Shown: positions 37,873 to 53,868, counted from the first letter of the stretch. The stretch is 64,000 bases of DNA from Rhododendron vialii (GCF_030253575.1 NC_080558.1:24062611-24126610), one strand, 5' to 3'. Translations and numbers: made by a program. Notes: generated by a model from the letters alone, not told the origin.

Positions 37873-38983
37873 TATATGTAGCATCTTTTGAAGGAAACAC
37901 GATGGAAAACGTAGAAACGATAAAAATAAGTTACTCCTTTTCGAAAAAAGAAAGAAAAGAAGTTACTCCCAGTACAAATCGTGCCACTACAAAAAAGTGT
38001 CCTGGTCGTATCATTACCCATTTACCCTGCATGCATAACTTTTAACACTTTTTTTTGGCACCAATTTTAAGAATTAATTGAGATCTTTTTGGTGCCAAAA
38101 ATAGAAAATTATGCACAAATAAATTTAATTCCATATTTTAATCGAAGAATTACTCGGTGGACGCTTGGAAAATAGACGGACGGAGTGAAACCTGAGGTAA
38201 AAATAAGAGTTGAAATGAAAAAAAAAAAGTTGCTCCCGTTTTGATAGTCCTATTTTGGAGATTCTAAAATTTTTGAGGGAGCATAATAATTATGTCAAAA
38301 GGTAAGATTATTCTTTTCAACTATGTCATACTTATAAAAATAATAATTTGATTGATGTCTGTAGTAGTACCCACTTTAATTATTATAAAAGTAACAATTA
38401 AATTTTAGCAAGTTCTCTATGGGCCTGTTCAGATATAAAGAAACGATGTGAAATGATGGAAAGTTAATCATTCCACATTATTCTGTAGTGTTCAATTACC
38501 AGAAAAATAATAGGACTCAACAAAATATTTTTCACAGTCCTTACCAATCGAGAGATTGGGTCTTAAATTGGACAAATGATTATTTTTAGCTTTGTTAGGA
38601 ATACGATGTTGTTCTACTTGTTCTTACTTTGTACAATTTCAAATATTAATGAAATTCTTTTTTGCCATTCAAAAATAAATGTTTTTCACAACAGGAATTA
38701 CTTTCTCTTAAAACAAATCCTGCAAAAAGATAGCATTTAGGGTTGCGAAAAATTTCTCTTTTCCCGCTATTCTCAACTTTTTTGTGCCGAACAATCTCCC
38801 TCTCTCCTTTGTTTCTAAAAAAAATGCAAATCTCCAATTTTTTTTTTTTTTTTTTATGTTTTAAATATTGGCAGTGTAGTCAGTGTGGAAGTAATTTTTT
38901 TATCTTGTTATATTAGTCTTTTGTTTTGTTTGTACCATCTAATTAATCAAGAATCAGGGAGTCAACATGTGCGTTGTCCAAGC

Positions 38984-39662
38984 AAAACGACGTTGTTTTC
39001 CTTCATTCACACCCTTCAACAAATCCTCGTTTGGCCTCCATTTTTATAGGCAAGAAATTAATATTTTTTTTTTATTTTTATGGGGCTTATTACGGGTCCT
39101 AAAAAAATGATTCAACCTGCAAGAAATTCTTAAATTTTTTTTTATGAGTTCTTGAAAAAAATAAGCACAATTCAATATCGGTAATGGCTGTTTCAAAATT
39201 TGTAGAGGTGTGCCTACAAATTCTGAAACAGTCTTTACCGATATCGGATTGAGTTAATTTTTTTTAGGGATCCATAAAAAAATTATTTTAAGAATAACTT
39301 GTGGTTTGAATCATCTTTATAGAACCCGTAATGGGCCCCACAAAAATAAAAAAAGTTCCCATTTGGCCTCCCCTTTTATGGGCAAGAAATTGATAATTTC
39401 ATTTTATTTTTGTCGGGCCATTACAAGTCCTACAAAAAGTGCGAATTCTAAAATAATCTTTCCCAATAACAGATTGAGCTAATTTTTTTCAAGAACTCAT
39501 AAAAAAATATTTTAAGAATAACTTTCGATTTTAATCATCTTTGAAGGACCCGTAATGGGTCCCACAAAATTTAAAAAATTATTAATTTCTTGCCTATAAA
39601 AGAGGAGGCCAAACAAAATTTGTTGAATAGGTGTGAATGAAGCCAAACGGCGTCATTTTGCC
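38984..39662. mobile_element. Large palindromic MITE with an internal partial copy
   Basis: The outer arms match for about 80 bp: GCAAAACGACGTTGT... and the mirrored ACGGCGTCATTTTGC, then CTTCATTCACACC, TTCAACAAAT, GTTTGGCCTCC and TATAGGCAAGAAATTAAT on both sides. A third copy of the GGCCTCC...GGCAAGAAATT arm sits inside at about 39363-39395, so a partial duplication or nested relative is present. Confidence 0.8.
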
Positions 39663-39670
39663 CCTAAGGG

Positions 39671-40060
39671 CCTGTTTGGATGGGAGCTAACGAAGGGGTA
39701 TTAGTAATACCCTCTCTTAAGATTGTCATGGTTAAGCCATGGTTGGGAATATATTTTGCCGGGGTATTAGCTAAGCTCCGGATTCTCTTGTACCCCCTAA
39801 TACCCCCGACAGAGAAATTATTTATGGGGAGGTTTTGAGGTGTTATTACATAATACCCCTGGATAATACTCGCTCTCTTTTCCATTTCAACTACAAAACA
39901 ACTTTATCCCTCATTTTATCCATCATTCAAGCCAAGTACTATTTAATCCTCCCGTCACATAAATATAGGCCCACCCTTCTTACATAATAGTAGTACCCCA
40001 TACTATCTTATCTCTCTTCTTAACTAATACCCCAAATCCTTATTCTGCATCCAAACGGGT
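39671..40060. mobile_element. hAT-like MITE with CCTGTTTGGATG ends and 8-bp duplication
   Basis: Left end CCTGTTTGGATGGG and right end CATCCAAACGGGT are inverted repeats. CCTAAGGG stands on both sides (39663-39670 and 40061-40068). The interior is rich in TAATACCCC words in both orientations. It abuts the preceding palindromic element with no gap. Confidence 0.85.
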
Positions 40061-40756
40061 CCTAAGGGACAACAGGCTCCTTTGGTTCAATTAATCACCG
40101 TAGGTTAACATTAGTTTTATTTTTTCTTATCTATTTATTTTTTAAGCTTCCATAGTATAAGATGGCGATTGATACTATGGCTGATTTTAGAGTTGCATGA
40201 TGACTCAGATGTAACAATTTGTGTGTATTAATTTTCTGAAAAATACAGTGACAATATATTTAGCTCCATAAGTTACTTTTATTCGAAATAGCGGTTGAAT
40301 CATGATAAAAGAAATTTTTTCATAAGTTTCTTTTTTCTGACAAATGAACAATTAAATTTAAAATTTTTTACAAGATTCACAGGAATTTTTCTTTTCTTTT
40401 TACTTTAAATCACTTTTCTTTTCTGAGAATTAGTTTTTCTGCACAATATTCCTAATCTAACGGAAATTGAAATAGAGTAATGATTGAAAATATAGATAAT
40501 ATTTGAAGAGAAATAAAGAAAAAAAATGAGAGAAATAATTGAAAAAAATAAAATAATAATTAAAATACAAAATTTAAAATCCAAAACGAACGGGGTGCAT
40601 GAGACTATTAAAAATAATCAAAATGGCTGGGGGTGTAGAAAAGAGGGAGAGATGGGGGGTAGTCGAGGAGCTAATCCCGGGGGTAGGTCAACAGTTAAAC
40701 CCGATCAGGGTAAAGCCAAACCCTAGATCACGGTAATTTATAACATCTCAGATCTT

Positions 40757-40769
40757 GTATATATATACA
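40757..40769 (+). promoter_or_regulatory. TATA box candidate of the RING-CH gene
   Basis: GTATATATATACA lies about 220 bp before the start codon, followed by ACACAACCC, a plausible leader start. Confidence 0.45.
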
Positions 40770-40987
40770 CACAACCCAAGTGCAATCATTCCACCAGAAC
40801 TTGTTTTCATACTGTTAATATTTCTCCTCAAAAGTGCAAAACCTTCCAATCTTCCAGCCAGTTTTCATTAGCTGTTAGTAATAATTTCCTCAATGATTGC
40901 TTCTCCAACCATCCCCTGAAAAATTGAGTTTTAAAAAAACCCATATATGCGGTATAATCAATGCACGTGTATTGATTTTGGATAGTT

Positions 40988-43900
40988 ATGGATAATGAGG
41001 GAGTGGTGGATTCAGCTGACTTGGGTTGTCAGCAGAGTTTAGAGAATTCGAGCGGGTTGGATGATGTTCACAATGCGTGTGATACTGTGGTAGTTTTAAT
41101 AAGATCAGAAGTGGAACAACAAGATGGTTTGGATCCAAATGGGGATTCAAATGAAGCTGTGAGTGTGTTGGTGGGATGTACTAGTAAGGAGGGTGGGGGG
41201 AAAAAACAGGACTGTAAAGATGGAAATGAATCTTCTTGCGTAATCGACGTGGATGAGAGATGTGGTGAGAGTTGTGAGGGGGAAAGGGTTTGCAGGATTT
41301 GTCATTTGAGTCCTCAATTTTTTGAGACAGCGACGGAGACGACCACAAGTGGGTTGATTCAGCTGGGTTGTGGTTGTAAAGATGAGCTGGGGATTGTTCA
41401 TGTTTATTGTGCAGAGGCTTGGTTTAAGCTGAGAGGGAATAGGTAATTGTTCTCTTTCTTTTTAGTATATGGAATCTCATTTTATGTTGCTCGAGTATTT
41501 TTGGGTGGAAAAGGGAAACTGATTCTTCTTTTACTTGTACTTGGAATATGAGTATAATTGCATTTTTCCCCCCTTCTAGATATGTGAGAATTGGTTAATT
41601 TGTTTAGTTTGGTTTACTACAGTTGTAAGATGATAGTTTTTGGCTCTCCTCTAGCGATGAACGTGGCTTTACAAAGATTAGTTTCCAACAAGGGATGCCC
41701 GGTGGGATGATCGGGAATTTGTGATGTTCATGTTGAAAAGAATTTGATTCCTTTTGTCTTTTTCCTATGTTGGAAAGATAATAGGTTTGATTTTCTTCAT
41801 TTCCTTTTCGGGTCTCAAATCATGGATAAGATATCTTTCCTTTAGTTGTTTATGAACTTTTCGTTCTTTCTTTATCTGTTTTTGACTCTCTTTAGTTCCT
41901 GATTTAGATTCGGTGAAAGAAAGGAAGCCAAATGGATTTTAAGTTGATTTTTGAGAATTTTTGTGGAAATTAAGAGGATGACTTGTGGACTCTACGTGCT
42001 TAGTATGTAGCATAGATTAGACAAGAATAAGTTCACTTTTCGGGGAACGGCACGGCATGTATCACGGCATATATCGCAAAGGTTTTTTTACTGATATTTT
42101 TTACTCATGAAAAGACAATTATGTTCTGTTCTCAACTTCCGAATTTTGACTTATGAGGATTCAGAAAATCACTAATGTGTCACCATATTTGAGAAGTTTC
42201 TACGATAGCAGTTGATGAAGTCTATACAGGAGGATAAGCCATCGATGGAGCTTTGCTATGTCACGCTAGTAGTTGCTAAATCAGATGGACATGCAGATGG
42301 AGGGTTGGAATTATTATTTTTTATTTTTTGGATAGGTAAATTCCATTAGAAAAGCTCAAAACTCATACATCCTCAAAGGGGCATACCCCGGTAAACCAGA
42401 GACAACACGCCTCTCTTCCTCCAGCAAACTCAACACCAGACAAAACTAACCAACCAAAAATACTGAGCCTATCACCAGAGCATAGCACCAAACAAACAAA
42501 CAAACAAAAGAAGCTAAGAAAATATACAAGCAGGCAAACTCCAACAAGCACCTAGAGACTTATTAAGAGCAAAAGGCTTAACACCCCTCCTAGAACTCAA
42601 AAAATCTCTAATCATGTTCACAAACTAGATGGATACATGATCCACAGCAGAAGAACAGCCTTGGAAGACCCTAAGGTTCCTTTCCTTCCAAATCACATAG
42701 ACAGCTGCAGCAACGATGCTTCTCATGATCAGGCACTTCAAACTCTTCCCTTTAACATTTCCATTAAACCAGACCACAGCATCTTCCAAGATGCTGGGAA
42801 CTCCGGATGTTGGAATCTTGCCCCACACTTCATTCCAAACAACAGAAGAAAGGAGCATTGGAAAAACAAATGGTTAAGGGACTCCTTGCCATAACTGCAG
42901 AGCACACGGGAATCATCCACAGTCATGCCCCAGCTGAGAAGTCCGTCCCTAGGTATCTATTTATTTTGCACTGCCAACCAAAGAAGAAAAGACCATCTTG
43001 GAACAATCTTACTCCCCGATACTGTGTTGAACTTGAACCAGGTAGGTGTAAGGAATCGATTTCTGATAACCTCCCAAGCTGACTTAGCAGAGAAACACCC
43101 ATTACACTGAGGCACCCACACTAAGTATCTTCCCTTGATGCATCTGGTTGAAATTTGATTTTGCTTGCTAAGCTCCTTTGAAGATGAAGTAAAAAAGTTA
43201 AAACTACCTACACATTGATAACTCTAGCATCATTCATTTTTGTTATTTAGAGGCAGTCAATGTGCAATATTTGCTGCCAATTTATAAAAGAATAATGTGC
43301 ATATTTAGGGACATGCCAAAGTCCCCGCTATTCTTGTTATATGTCCCCTGGCTTTGCATGGTATGGATGACATGTTATTGCCGTTGTATTTATCTCTTAT
43401 GAATGCCTGATGGATTAATTGATTAATCCTTCGATTCTTATGGCGATGTGATGCCTACCTATGGATATTTTTGGAGAACCCTAGTGAAGGAGAGATGGAG
43501 ACTTGATTTTAGCTGGTAGTTCTTAAGTCACGTCTTATTTTTATTTTTATTTTTGCGTAATTTCCCTTTTTGTAGTTTTCCGTTCACAGATTGCCTAACT
43601 AAAGCCTAGTTTGTGTGCCTTCAAAATCTGACTACTAGGTAGCTGAATCCAATTCTGAGTCACCATGGATCAGACAGGGATTGAGATTGAATGGGAAACC
43701 TTTAACTATTTAGCCCAATTTGGGTATCTGGTTCCTGAATTCCAATGAGAGGTCTGATCTTTACTTTCTTATTCAGCTGAGAATAAGATTCAATAAGTTA
43801 AGGTTTTCCTTTGGTGAATAGCCTAGTAATAAAGTTAATGGAGATTGTGTTGGCAAATATTTCTGAGACACTCATGAATTTAGATTAAGTTTGAACTATG

Positions 43901-44830
43901 TAGTAGCTTATGTCATTCTGTTCTGGCAAACCAAACCGAGCCTTATGTCCCAATTACGTGGGGTCGGCTCCATGAATCCTTTTCCTCTATTGAGCTCTGT
44001 CAATGGCCACTTGTTCACACAAACCCATTATGTCGTTCTGTTCTGGCAGTCTCGATTTATTTATTGAGTTGTTTTTGCCAATATCGTCATCAGTTTGCTG
44101 GAATGTTTCTGATTGTCAAATGTGAAAACGGAGTTATAGGGCTTATCTGCTTTTGCCAAATATAAAAACTGTTGTTTTCAATTTCGAGTATAGAAGACGT
44201 GTACTATAGCTGACTCATTAATACCTGGATTACCTATTAATACCTTGTAATCCAGACATTTTCATCTTGTTTATATTTTAGTAAAGCTTGGAAATATTTT
44301 AGTGATGTCTTGTAATTACGCCACCCTTGTACTTATTCCTGTTCCATTTTACATTTTCATCTTGTTTATATATTCCTGTTCCATTTTAGATAATTATGCA
44401 GATTTTTGAGTGGAGTTGTATATTTAAAAATCTCAATGACCAAATTCCTTGTTTTATCTAGTCCGTTGGATCATTACAAAGTGTGATGTAACCAGAATTT
44501 GAATGGTAAAGCAAACGGTGGAATCTTGTGGAAATTATTCACTGAGCGTTAATAATTGATACCTCATTCAATTGTACTTGTTCATTTTCATTCTGATACC
44601 ATGTATGCAGGCAGTGTGAAATTTGTGGTGAGACTGCCAAAAATGTTAAAGGTGGCGGGGATAACAGATTAACTGAAGAGTGCAATGAGATGAGATCTGC
44701 TGTTAGTGCGACAAACTTTTCTGCAAGGAGTGGAGTATATTTGCGAGGACAGCCATTTTGTAACTTCCTATTGGCTTGCCTGGTAATAGCCTTTGTGCTC
44801 CCGTGGTTCTTCCGTGTAAATGTGTTCTGA
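40988..44830 (+). CDS. RING-CH (RINGv/MARCH-type) membrane protein, two exons
   Basis: A probable membrane-bound E3 ubiquitin ligase. Exon 1 is 40988-41442 and exon 2 is 44611-44830; the split Arg codon (AG/G) joins them into 224 aa. An acidic, low-complexity N-terminus of about 100 residues precedes the C4HC3 RING-CH finger at residues 102-157: CRIC, a CGC pair, HVYCAEAWF with the His and Cys, and the final CEIC supplied by exon 2. One hydrophobic segment at about 201-219 (FCNFLLACLVIAFVLPWFF) is a likely membrane anchor near the C-terminus. The 3.2-kb intron cuts inside the RING domain and contains a LINE fragment. Plant relatives of this layout are annotated only as RING/FYVE/PHD superfamily proteins; substrate unknown. 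Confidence 0.9.
42310..43170 (-). mobile_element. LINE 3' fragment inside the RING-CH intron
   Basis: On the minus strand the frames read FLLWLAVQNKLPRDGLLSWGM, then a zf-RVT-like segment (LCSYGKESLNHLFFQC) and VAAAVYVIWKERNLRVFQG, the standard C-terminal tail of plant LINE polyproteins. An A-rich tail lies at 42315-42335 when read from the minus strand. It is antisense to the host gene, with shifts and stops. Confidence 0.8.
43935..44025. repeat. Dispersed plant repeat with the GTGGGGTCGGCT core
   Basis: Contains CCTTATGTCCCAATTACGTGG and GGGTCGGCTCCATGAATCC. This block recurs widely in plant genomes and resembles SINE tails. No ends could be fixed. Confidence 0.3.
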
Positions 44831-47029
44831 TTGAAATGAGCGAAGTTCGAAATTATTTTCAGTGCATCATTAATTTCGCTTGACTGCGTTGATTTTGAGG
44901 GATGTTGTCAGATACTTTAAGCCACTTTAGGCTCTGTTTGGATCTTCAATTTGTCAGGGGATTTTGAGCGGGGAATGAATAGGGGAGTGGGAGAGCTGGT
45001 AATTTTCAAAGGAAGGAGGTAATCCAAGATCCAAACACTGCTTTACTGGTTGTGTACTTCCCGCCATGGACTATTAGAGGGGTGGATGCTCTTCCTCTTC
45101 AAATAGGCAAGTTGTCAGCTCGACAACCAGCACAGATCGGTGTAGTAGGCCTGTCCAGAGATTCAATATAAATTTTGCGGATCGGCATTGATTTTCAATA
45201 TTCCAGGCCAGAAATTTATGGTCATGCCAAAATTCTTAGCGAGTTTTTTTGCATTTCCCTTTGTTCTTCCCTTCTCTGGCTTCGAGGGATTATCAGCTTC
45301 ACTAGCTCCTGCTTTTCAGAGTTCTTCATTATACACATGTTGCAAATTAAACAACCAGAGTTGCTTTAGATGGAATACGATCTTTTTTGTTCGGTTTCTG
45401 ATGAGCTTCATTGTAAACTTTACTTTCTTTGAATGCAACTTTTCTTGAGTGACTGAAATATGTAGCACGAATTCTGGAATAATGTGCAGCAGTCCTATAA
45501 GCATTGTTTAATAATTTCTTAAATATTTTTACTTAGCTTTTCTTCTCCTCTGCAAATTTCTTCAATAATCGAAGATCTTAAGAAAACCTTAATGTATTGC
45601 AAATTCCAGTTTCTGCAGTAACATGTTGAAAAGAGATGGATGGAAACTGTTTGCTAAAAAGGTTACGGATTGTAACAATGACAATTTGTGGATGCCACAG
45701 CTTAGGAGTGATTAATTGATTGTGTTACATTTTTTTTTCCCCAACGAATTCGGATATTATTCCAAATTAAACCCATACAAGGAATATATCAGAGCTTATA
45801 CCTGGCAAAAGGAAAAACAAAGGCATGCAGCCAACAAACCTCATAAACCTGATCTCAAAAGACAACTATACATTATCACATTTTGGATTTTTGTCTCTCT
45901 TAAGAATACTAGTAGGAATTCCCCAGGCCAAGCAGAAAGTAAAGTTTTTTGGGTATTTGCCACCATCTCACTAACTTTTTTTTTTTGTCTTCAACATATC
46001 TTTCATATGTTTTTTTTTTATCTGCTATCTGTCATACGTTTGAGTAGAAACGTTAACAAAATCCGTGCATTGCTTTCAATATGCATAACAACAGCCTAGA
46101 AAGACATCTTGAGAATCTGGACAACCCATTCAAGTTCATGAGACCATACCATATATAGGTCTTCTCGAAATGTTGCACCCTTAGTCACATGATGTGCATG
46201 TTTACCGTGTGAACGCAAGTGTGAAAACGTCTTTCAAAAACATCTCTGATTATTAAAATTTGCGAGAGTGTGGATTGAGAACGGAATTGGATAGTTCTAT
46301 ATGTGACTTGGGTTGCACCTCTTTTAACTCCTAAGAATACTAATGCAAAAACTTTTTTTGTCTAAAAAAAATGACATAGTGCTGAAGATCTCTTTGTTCC
46401 ACTCTCTCTATATTGTCTTATCACCCTAGTTCTATCACTTCTATCATAAATTCTTCAATTTTAGAGTGAGATCATGTTTGATTCACTTGCTTATTTGTTT
46501 AAAAACAAGCAATAAAATAAGACCAAATAAGCAAACTTGTTCGATAACTCAGGTGCTGCATTCTTGTAAACTTTTTTTTGGTATTTTTATTTTTTTTTAC
46601 TTTTTGTAACTTTTCGTTGAATTTTTTATCATAATTTTTGGGATAAATCATTTATCTCGACAAGAGGAATCAGACAAGTATAAAAATGTTGGCTGTTGAT
46701 GAAAAAAGTTCATGTAAGACGACACTCTAGACAAATAAGATAGTTATTTTGTATTTTTTCATCTTTAGTGAACATTTTTTTGCTTTTTGTCATATTATTT
46801 TACTTTTTAGACTCCTCTCATTGAGATAGATGATTAATCTAAAAAAATATAACGCTTATCTAACAAAATTCAGAAAAAACGAACAAAACACACAAAGCGA
46901 AGACTTCTTCCTATTAAGGAGCTAACGATGAGACTCCCTCACCCAATCCTTTTAGGTTTACAGTAAACAAGGCTTCCTGATCTGCTTGGAAATTAAAATT
47001 ATGTTGTAGGCACCTACTCGTCAAGAAAA
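44831..47029. other. Intergenic DNA between the RING-CH gene and tRNA-Glu
   Basis: I see no gene. A short inverted-repeat element lies at about 44931-45044 (CTGTTTGGATCTT ... AAGATCCAAACACTG). A T-run at about 45728-45740 followed by about 400 bp may be another poly(A)-ended retroelement fragment on the minus strand, but no domain is recognisable. The rest is AT-rich. Confidence 0.5.
44931..45044. mobile_element. Short MITE with TTTGGATC termini
   Basis: GGCTCTGTTTGGATCTTC and AAGATCCAAACACTGC form inverted ends about 110 bp apart. Target duplication not clear. Confidence 0.5.
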
Positions 47030-47102
47030 TCCGTTGTAGTCTAGTTGGTTAGGATACTCGGCTCTCACCCGAGAGACCCGGGTTCAAGTCCCGGCAACGG
47101 AA
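47030..47102 (+). tRNA. trnE-CUC: tRNA-Glu (anticodon CTC)
   Basis: A complete 73-nt cloverleaf. The acceptor arms TCCGTTG and CAACGGA pair fully, with A as discriminator. The D arm carries the A box (TAGTCTAGTTGG). The anticodon stem is CTCGG/CCGAG with loop CTCTCACC-type and anticodon CTC at the centre. The T arm is CCCGG GTTCAAG-type CCGGG, with B box GGTTCAAGTCC. No intron. A short T-run (ATTTTTAATTTTT) right after it suits RNA polymerase III termination. It is a nuclear tRNA in the same orientation as RPL11. Confidence 0.97.
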
Positions 47103-47117
47103 CATTTTTAATTTTTC
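47103..47117 (+). terminator. Pol III terminator of tRNA-Glu
   Basis: CATTTTTAATTTTTC begins right after the discriminator base; four or more T is the standard pol III stop. Confidence 0.7.
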
Positions 47118-47192
47118 CTATCCACAGGCTGAGGCTGAGCTTGATGACAAGGGGGGCGCTATCGTCATTTCACTCTTCAACAGCGCCAAACA

Positions 47193-47201
47193 AAACCCTA
47201 G
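47193..47201 (+). promoter_or_regulatory. Telo-box (AAACCCTAG) in the RPL11 promoter or leader
   Basis: AAACCCTAG lies 78 bp before the start codon. Telo-boxes of this kind near the transcription start are common in plant ribosomal-protein genes. Confidence 0.7.
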
Positions 47202-47278
47202 AGTTCGAGCCAAACTTCATAAATCCTTCTTCTGTTGCCGCCTTCTTCTTCTAGCCTCACTGCCTCTCCACTTCCGCA

Positions 47279-50844
<3,566 letters not shown>

Positions 50845-51689
50845 AATTTCTCTTCAGGCATAATTGAGTATTTTACTTCTGAGTTTTATGGCAAACCGCG
50901 CTTTTATTTGCTTTTCCCTGAACCAGGAGTGGCATCACATGTTTTTGTGTTTGTTAGATTTATTTTTCAGTTATAGTGTTAATCATGTCTGGACTTTTGG
51001 TATCTTTTCCAGATGGGGGTAGGAAATATCATTTTCTGGTTTCAGTTGGAGATTTGTTTCAAAATTTTATGCCTTTTATCGGTTGCTGATTTGTTTTCAC
51101 CGCAACATATTCTTTGCGCATGTGATAGTATTGGCTACATAAATTCTCTTTACTGGTGCCAGAAAAAATACATTGGACGTGGAGTGTTTTTTTTTTGGAT
51201 ACCTTAAGAGTCTGTTTGGATTGGGTGATGACATGAAAGAAAAGAAGCCACCTATGCTCAATGACTGGTTGGGACAGTTGAATGGGGTAGAAATATGGTC
51301 TTTGGTTCTAACATCTGGAGTTATCAATTGTTGTGGAGCAAATTCCCTGAGGGCTTTGTCCCCGCTTGAATTGAGCCCTCCCGTTTCTAGATGGTGGGAT
51401 TGATCCTCCAAAGATAGATTAGTCGAGATGCACATAAGTTGGTCTAGATATTCCGAGTCATCAAAAAGCGCAAGAATAGTGTGGAGAAATATAGAGAATT
51501 GGGTGGGGATGGGGAGAGTTTTTGTTGGGGGTAAATTATTGATGTTTACTGTTATTACGTTGTAGGTTGTGAAAGTAGTACCTAGTATGAATAGGTGTTG
51601 AAATAATAGTATGTAGTCAGGTGTGACTTATGACTGATCCATGGATTAGTAATAGTCATGTAATTATGTAAGTGATGATGTAATCAACT
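50845..51689 (+). other. RPL11 3' UTR and intergenic DNA
   Basis: Sequence after the stop; no gene, no clear repeat boundaries. Confidence 0.5.
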
Positions 51690-52000
51690 CTCCTCTTTTT
51701 TTTTTGTTTTGAAAATGTCATGATATCATAGAACTCAAGACAAATCCTTGGACAAAACAGATTCAAGCGCGGGCGGAATACAACCCGAAAGAAAAAAGTT
51801 CGAAACTTTTTTACAATGGGATGCAACCCAGTGAGCTGCCTTGTTAAGGTTTCTGCCACACCACTGAAAGGACCAACGGTTACATCCAGCCCACTTCTTG
51901 ATATCGTTGATAATTACTTCAATCTCCCAAGGGCACTCAACCCTCCTTACGCCTATAAAAGGAGGATTCTCTCCATTGTAAAAATCAGGCCAGTTCAAGT
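51690..52000 (-). mobile_element. LINE tail with RNase H-like (RVT_3) end
   Basis: The minus-strand frame reads INDIKKWAGCNRWSFQWCGR and NLNKAAHWVASHCKK, then GCIPPALESVLSKDLS. This is the extreme C-terminus of the RNase H-like domain of plant LINE polyproteins. A poly(A) tail (T-run 51695-51706 on the plus strand) marks the 3' end. Confidence 0.8.
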
Positions 52001-52104
52001 TAGTGTTATAATAATATTACTTGTGTCTTTTGTTTGCCTTTACTCACTCTCTCTCTCGATCTTAGCCTATTTTGTGTTTGTACTCATTTTGTGTCTGTCC
52101 AATT

Positions 52105-52117
52105 TGGTATCAGAGCC
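52105..52117 (+). other. tRNA-Met-type primer-binding site of a reverse-transcribing element
   Basis: TGGTATCAGAGCC is the canonical complement of the initiator tRNA-Met 3' end. It precedes the virus-like coding segment by about 320 bp, matching the leader position in caulimovirids, and no LTR is evident before it. Confidence 0.7.
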
Positions 52118-52433
52118 AATGTTGTTCTATCTAGCTTAAACCCCTTATTGGAATTTTTTTTCCAAAACTACTTCAAATCTTTCTAAAGAAAAAAATTGAA
52201 GCGTATACTCTGTGGTTGCCTTTTAAAGGATCCTCCACATCAGAAACTTCATTAACTATTTTGGTTAAATTTTTTTATATTAGTGGGTTAAAATTATTTT
52301 GAGACTTTGGCTTTTAAGCGGTGTGTCTCAGTTTATCTACCATAGTATATATCAAAATTGGTTAAAAGATTTTTATTAAAAAAAAAAGATTTGTTGTATG
52401 AGGAAACGAAGAACCCAGACTTTTACTTAAATA

Positions 52434-53868
52434 ATGAATTACCTGTTTTCTACTCATTCCTCTGCCACCTCGTCTCTTGTTCGTTCACGGTTTTTCACTA
52501 GTAGAAATTTCTCCGCCTCTTCTTCTAATCTTGAGTACTTGTACGAATTTGAATATCTTCCTAATGATAGTAAGGTTTTTTTTACTGATCTTCATTTTCT
52601 AAACCCCTATAATGCCTTTGTTAGACCACAAACCTCTGTAAAAAAGATTGTCACCCAACTCTTCTCTACAAAACGATCAACTTCTGTAAAAGAGTATGTT
52701 CAAGCCTCCAAGTTTGATCAATGTTTCATAGCAACTACAGAAGCTGAACAACTTTTACCCTTGGAAATCCCAGTTGATTTGCCTCGCCTTTGACAACAAT
52801 AAGGATTTACTCATCTTCACTTTGGAGCAATCAGGCTGACTGTCACTTTCCATGGCAGAAAAGGTTTACCTGTTACTTCCAGACTTGCTCTGGTAGATAC
52901 TAGGTTTATATAGTATCAGCACACATGTATTGCTACAGTCCAAACCACGTTAAATGCTGGAACTGTGGTTTTTACCTTTTATCTCAACTTCAACATGCCA
53001 CTAGCAGATCCTCATCTGCTAACAGCTCTGAAGGTGCAAGTTCAAATCGATGGTACTTCCCAGATTCCTACCACATATGCAGCAATCCTTCACTATCAAA
53101 TGGCCTATCGTTTTCAAAACCATGCCCTAGACATGTCATTACCTTTCTCCACAGATGAAGTCCTTTTTCCTAACTGTCAACGCACCTCACCAAGCTTCTT
53201 GTGTCCATGTTCCACTTCAGATTTCCCGTCCTGAGCTTCTCAAGCTTCTCCCAGAGTCTTGGGTTACAGCTTTTGAGAAAAACCAACAAAAGCCCATGCC
53301 AGTTCAATCCTTAAATCCAACTTTCATCCTAAAACCTGATGGTACAGTGGAGATTTCATTCCCAAAAGAAGTCTCAGCCTCATCCTCCACCCATCCTGTC
53401 ATTTTTCCATCGAGAATTGACATGTTTGTAAATGGTTCTAGACTTGACCCTCCAATTAAATATTTTCAATCCAATGGCCTTCTAGTTTTCTATTTCAAAA
53501 ATCCAGAAACACGTCATTGTTATTTTGATGCCTGTGACTGTGATGAATGTCTAGAAGATAGTCTTCTAGAAGATGAAGAAGACTTTGAAAATCCATGTCT
53601 CATATGTCCTCCGTTACCTTCCACTCTTTGTAAATCTCAACCTCCATTTAATGATGGTTCTTTGAGTCAAGCAAGTGGATGTTTTATGTTCACCTCATCC
53701 CTTTTTTGGACTGAAGCAGATTTTCTTTTCTAGAATTTCATAATTCTCAAGAAATGACGACCCACCGGCATAAAATTCCAGACCCTACTACCATTTTCCC
53801 TAATGGTAGCACCAAAAGTAGTGTCAGTAGCAGAAGCAGCAATAAATTGGCAGTCAGCAAATTATTTG
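52434..53868 (+). pseudogene. Endogenous caulimovirid-like fragment with a movement-protein domain, broken
   Basis: Three plus-strand open segments in different frames (52434-52793, about 52800-53234, 53155-53733) carry pieces of one long protein. The middle part resembles the 30K-superfamily movement protein found at the start of the polyprotein of endogenous plant pararetroviruses (motifs FHGRKGLPV, LALVDTRF, ALKVQVQI, LHYQMAYRFQNHALD). Stops at about 52791-52793, 52802 and 52910 and a frame change near 53155-53234 break it. No capsid, protease, reverse transcriptase or RNase H follows; the sequence stops at the LTR-like repeat at 53.87 kb. It is an old inactive copy. A movement-protein-bearing retroelement is an alternative. 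Confidence 0.65.

Larger units (their letters stand above)
33560..40980. other. Gene-free, MITE-rich intergenic block
   Basis: No credible coding sequence. It holds several inverted-repeat elements listed separately (34411, 36295, 36966, 37521, 38984 and 39671). Between them are poly-A/T-rich spacers, a CT microsatellite near 36655-36685 and GA-rich fragments. Confidence 0.7.

Noticed and set aside
45716..46099. 127-codon open frame
   Set aside because: No recognisable domain, low complexity and a T-run at its start; more likely a retroelement 3' fragment or chance.
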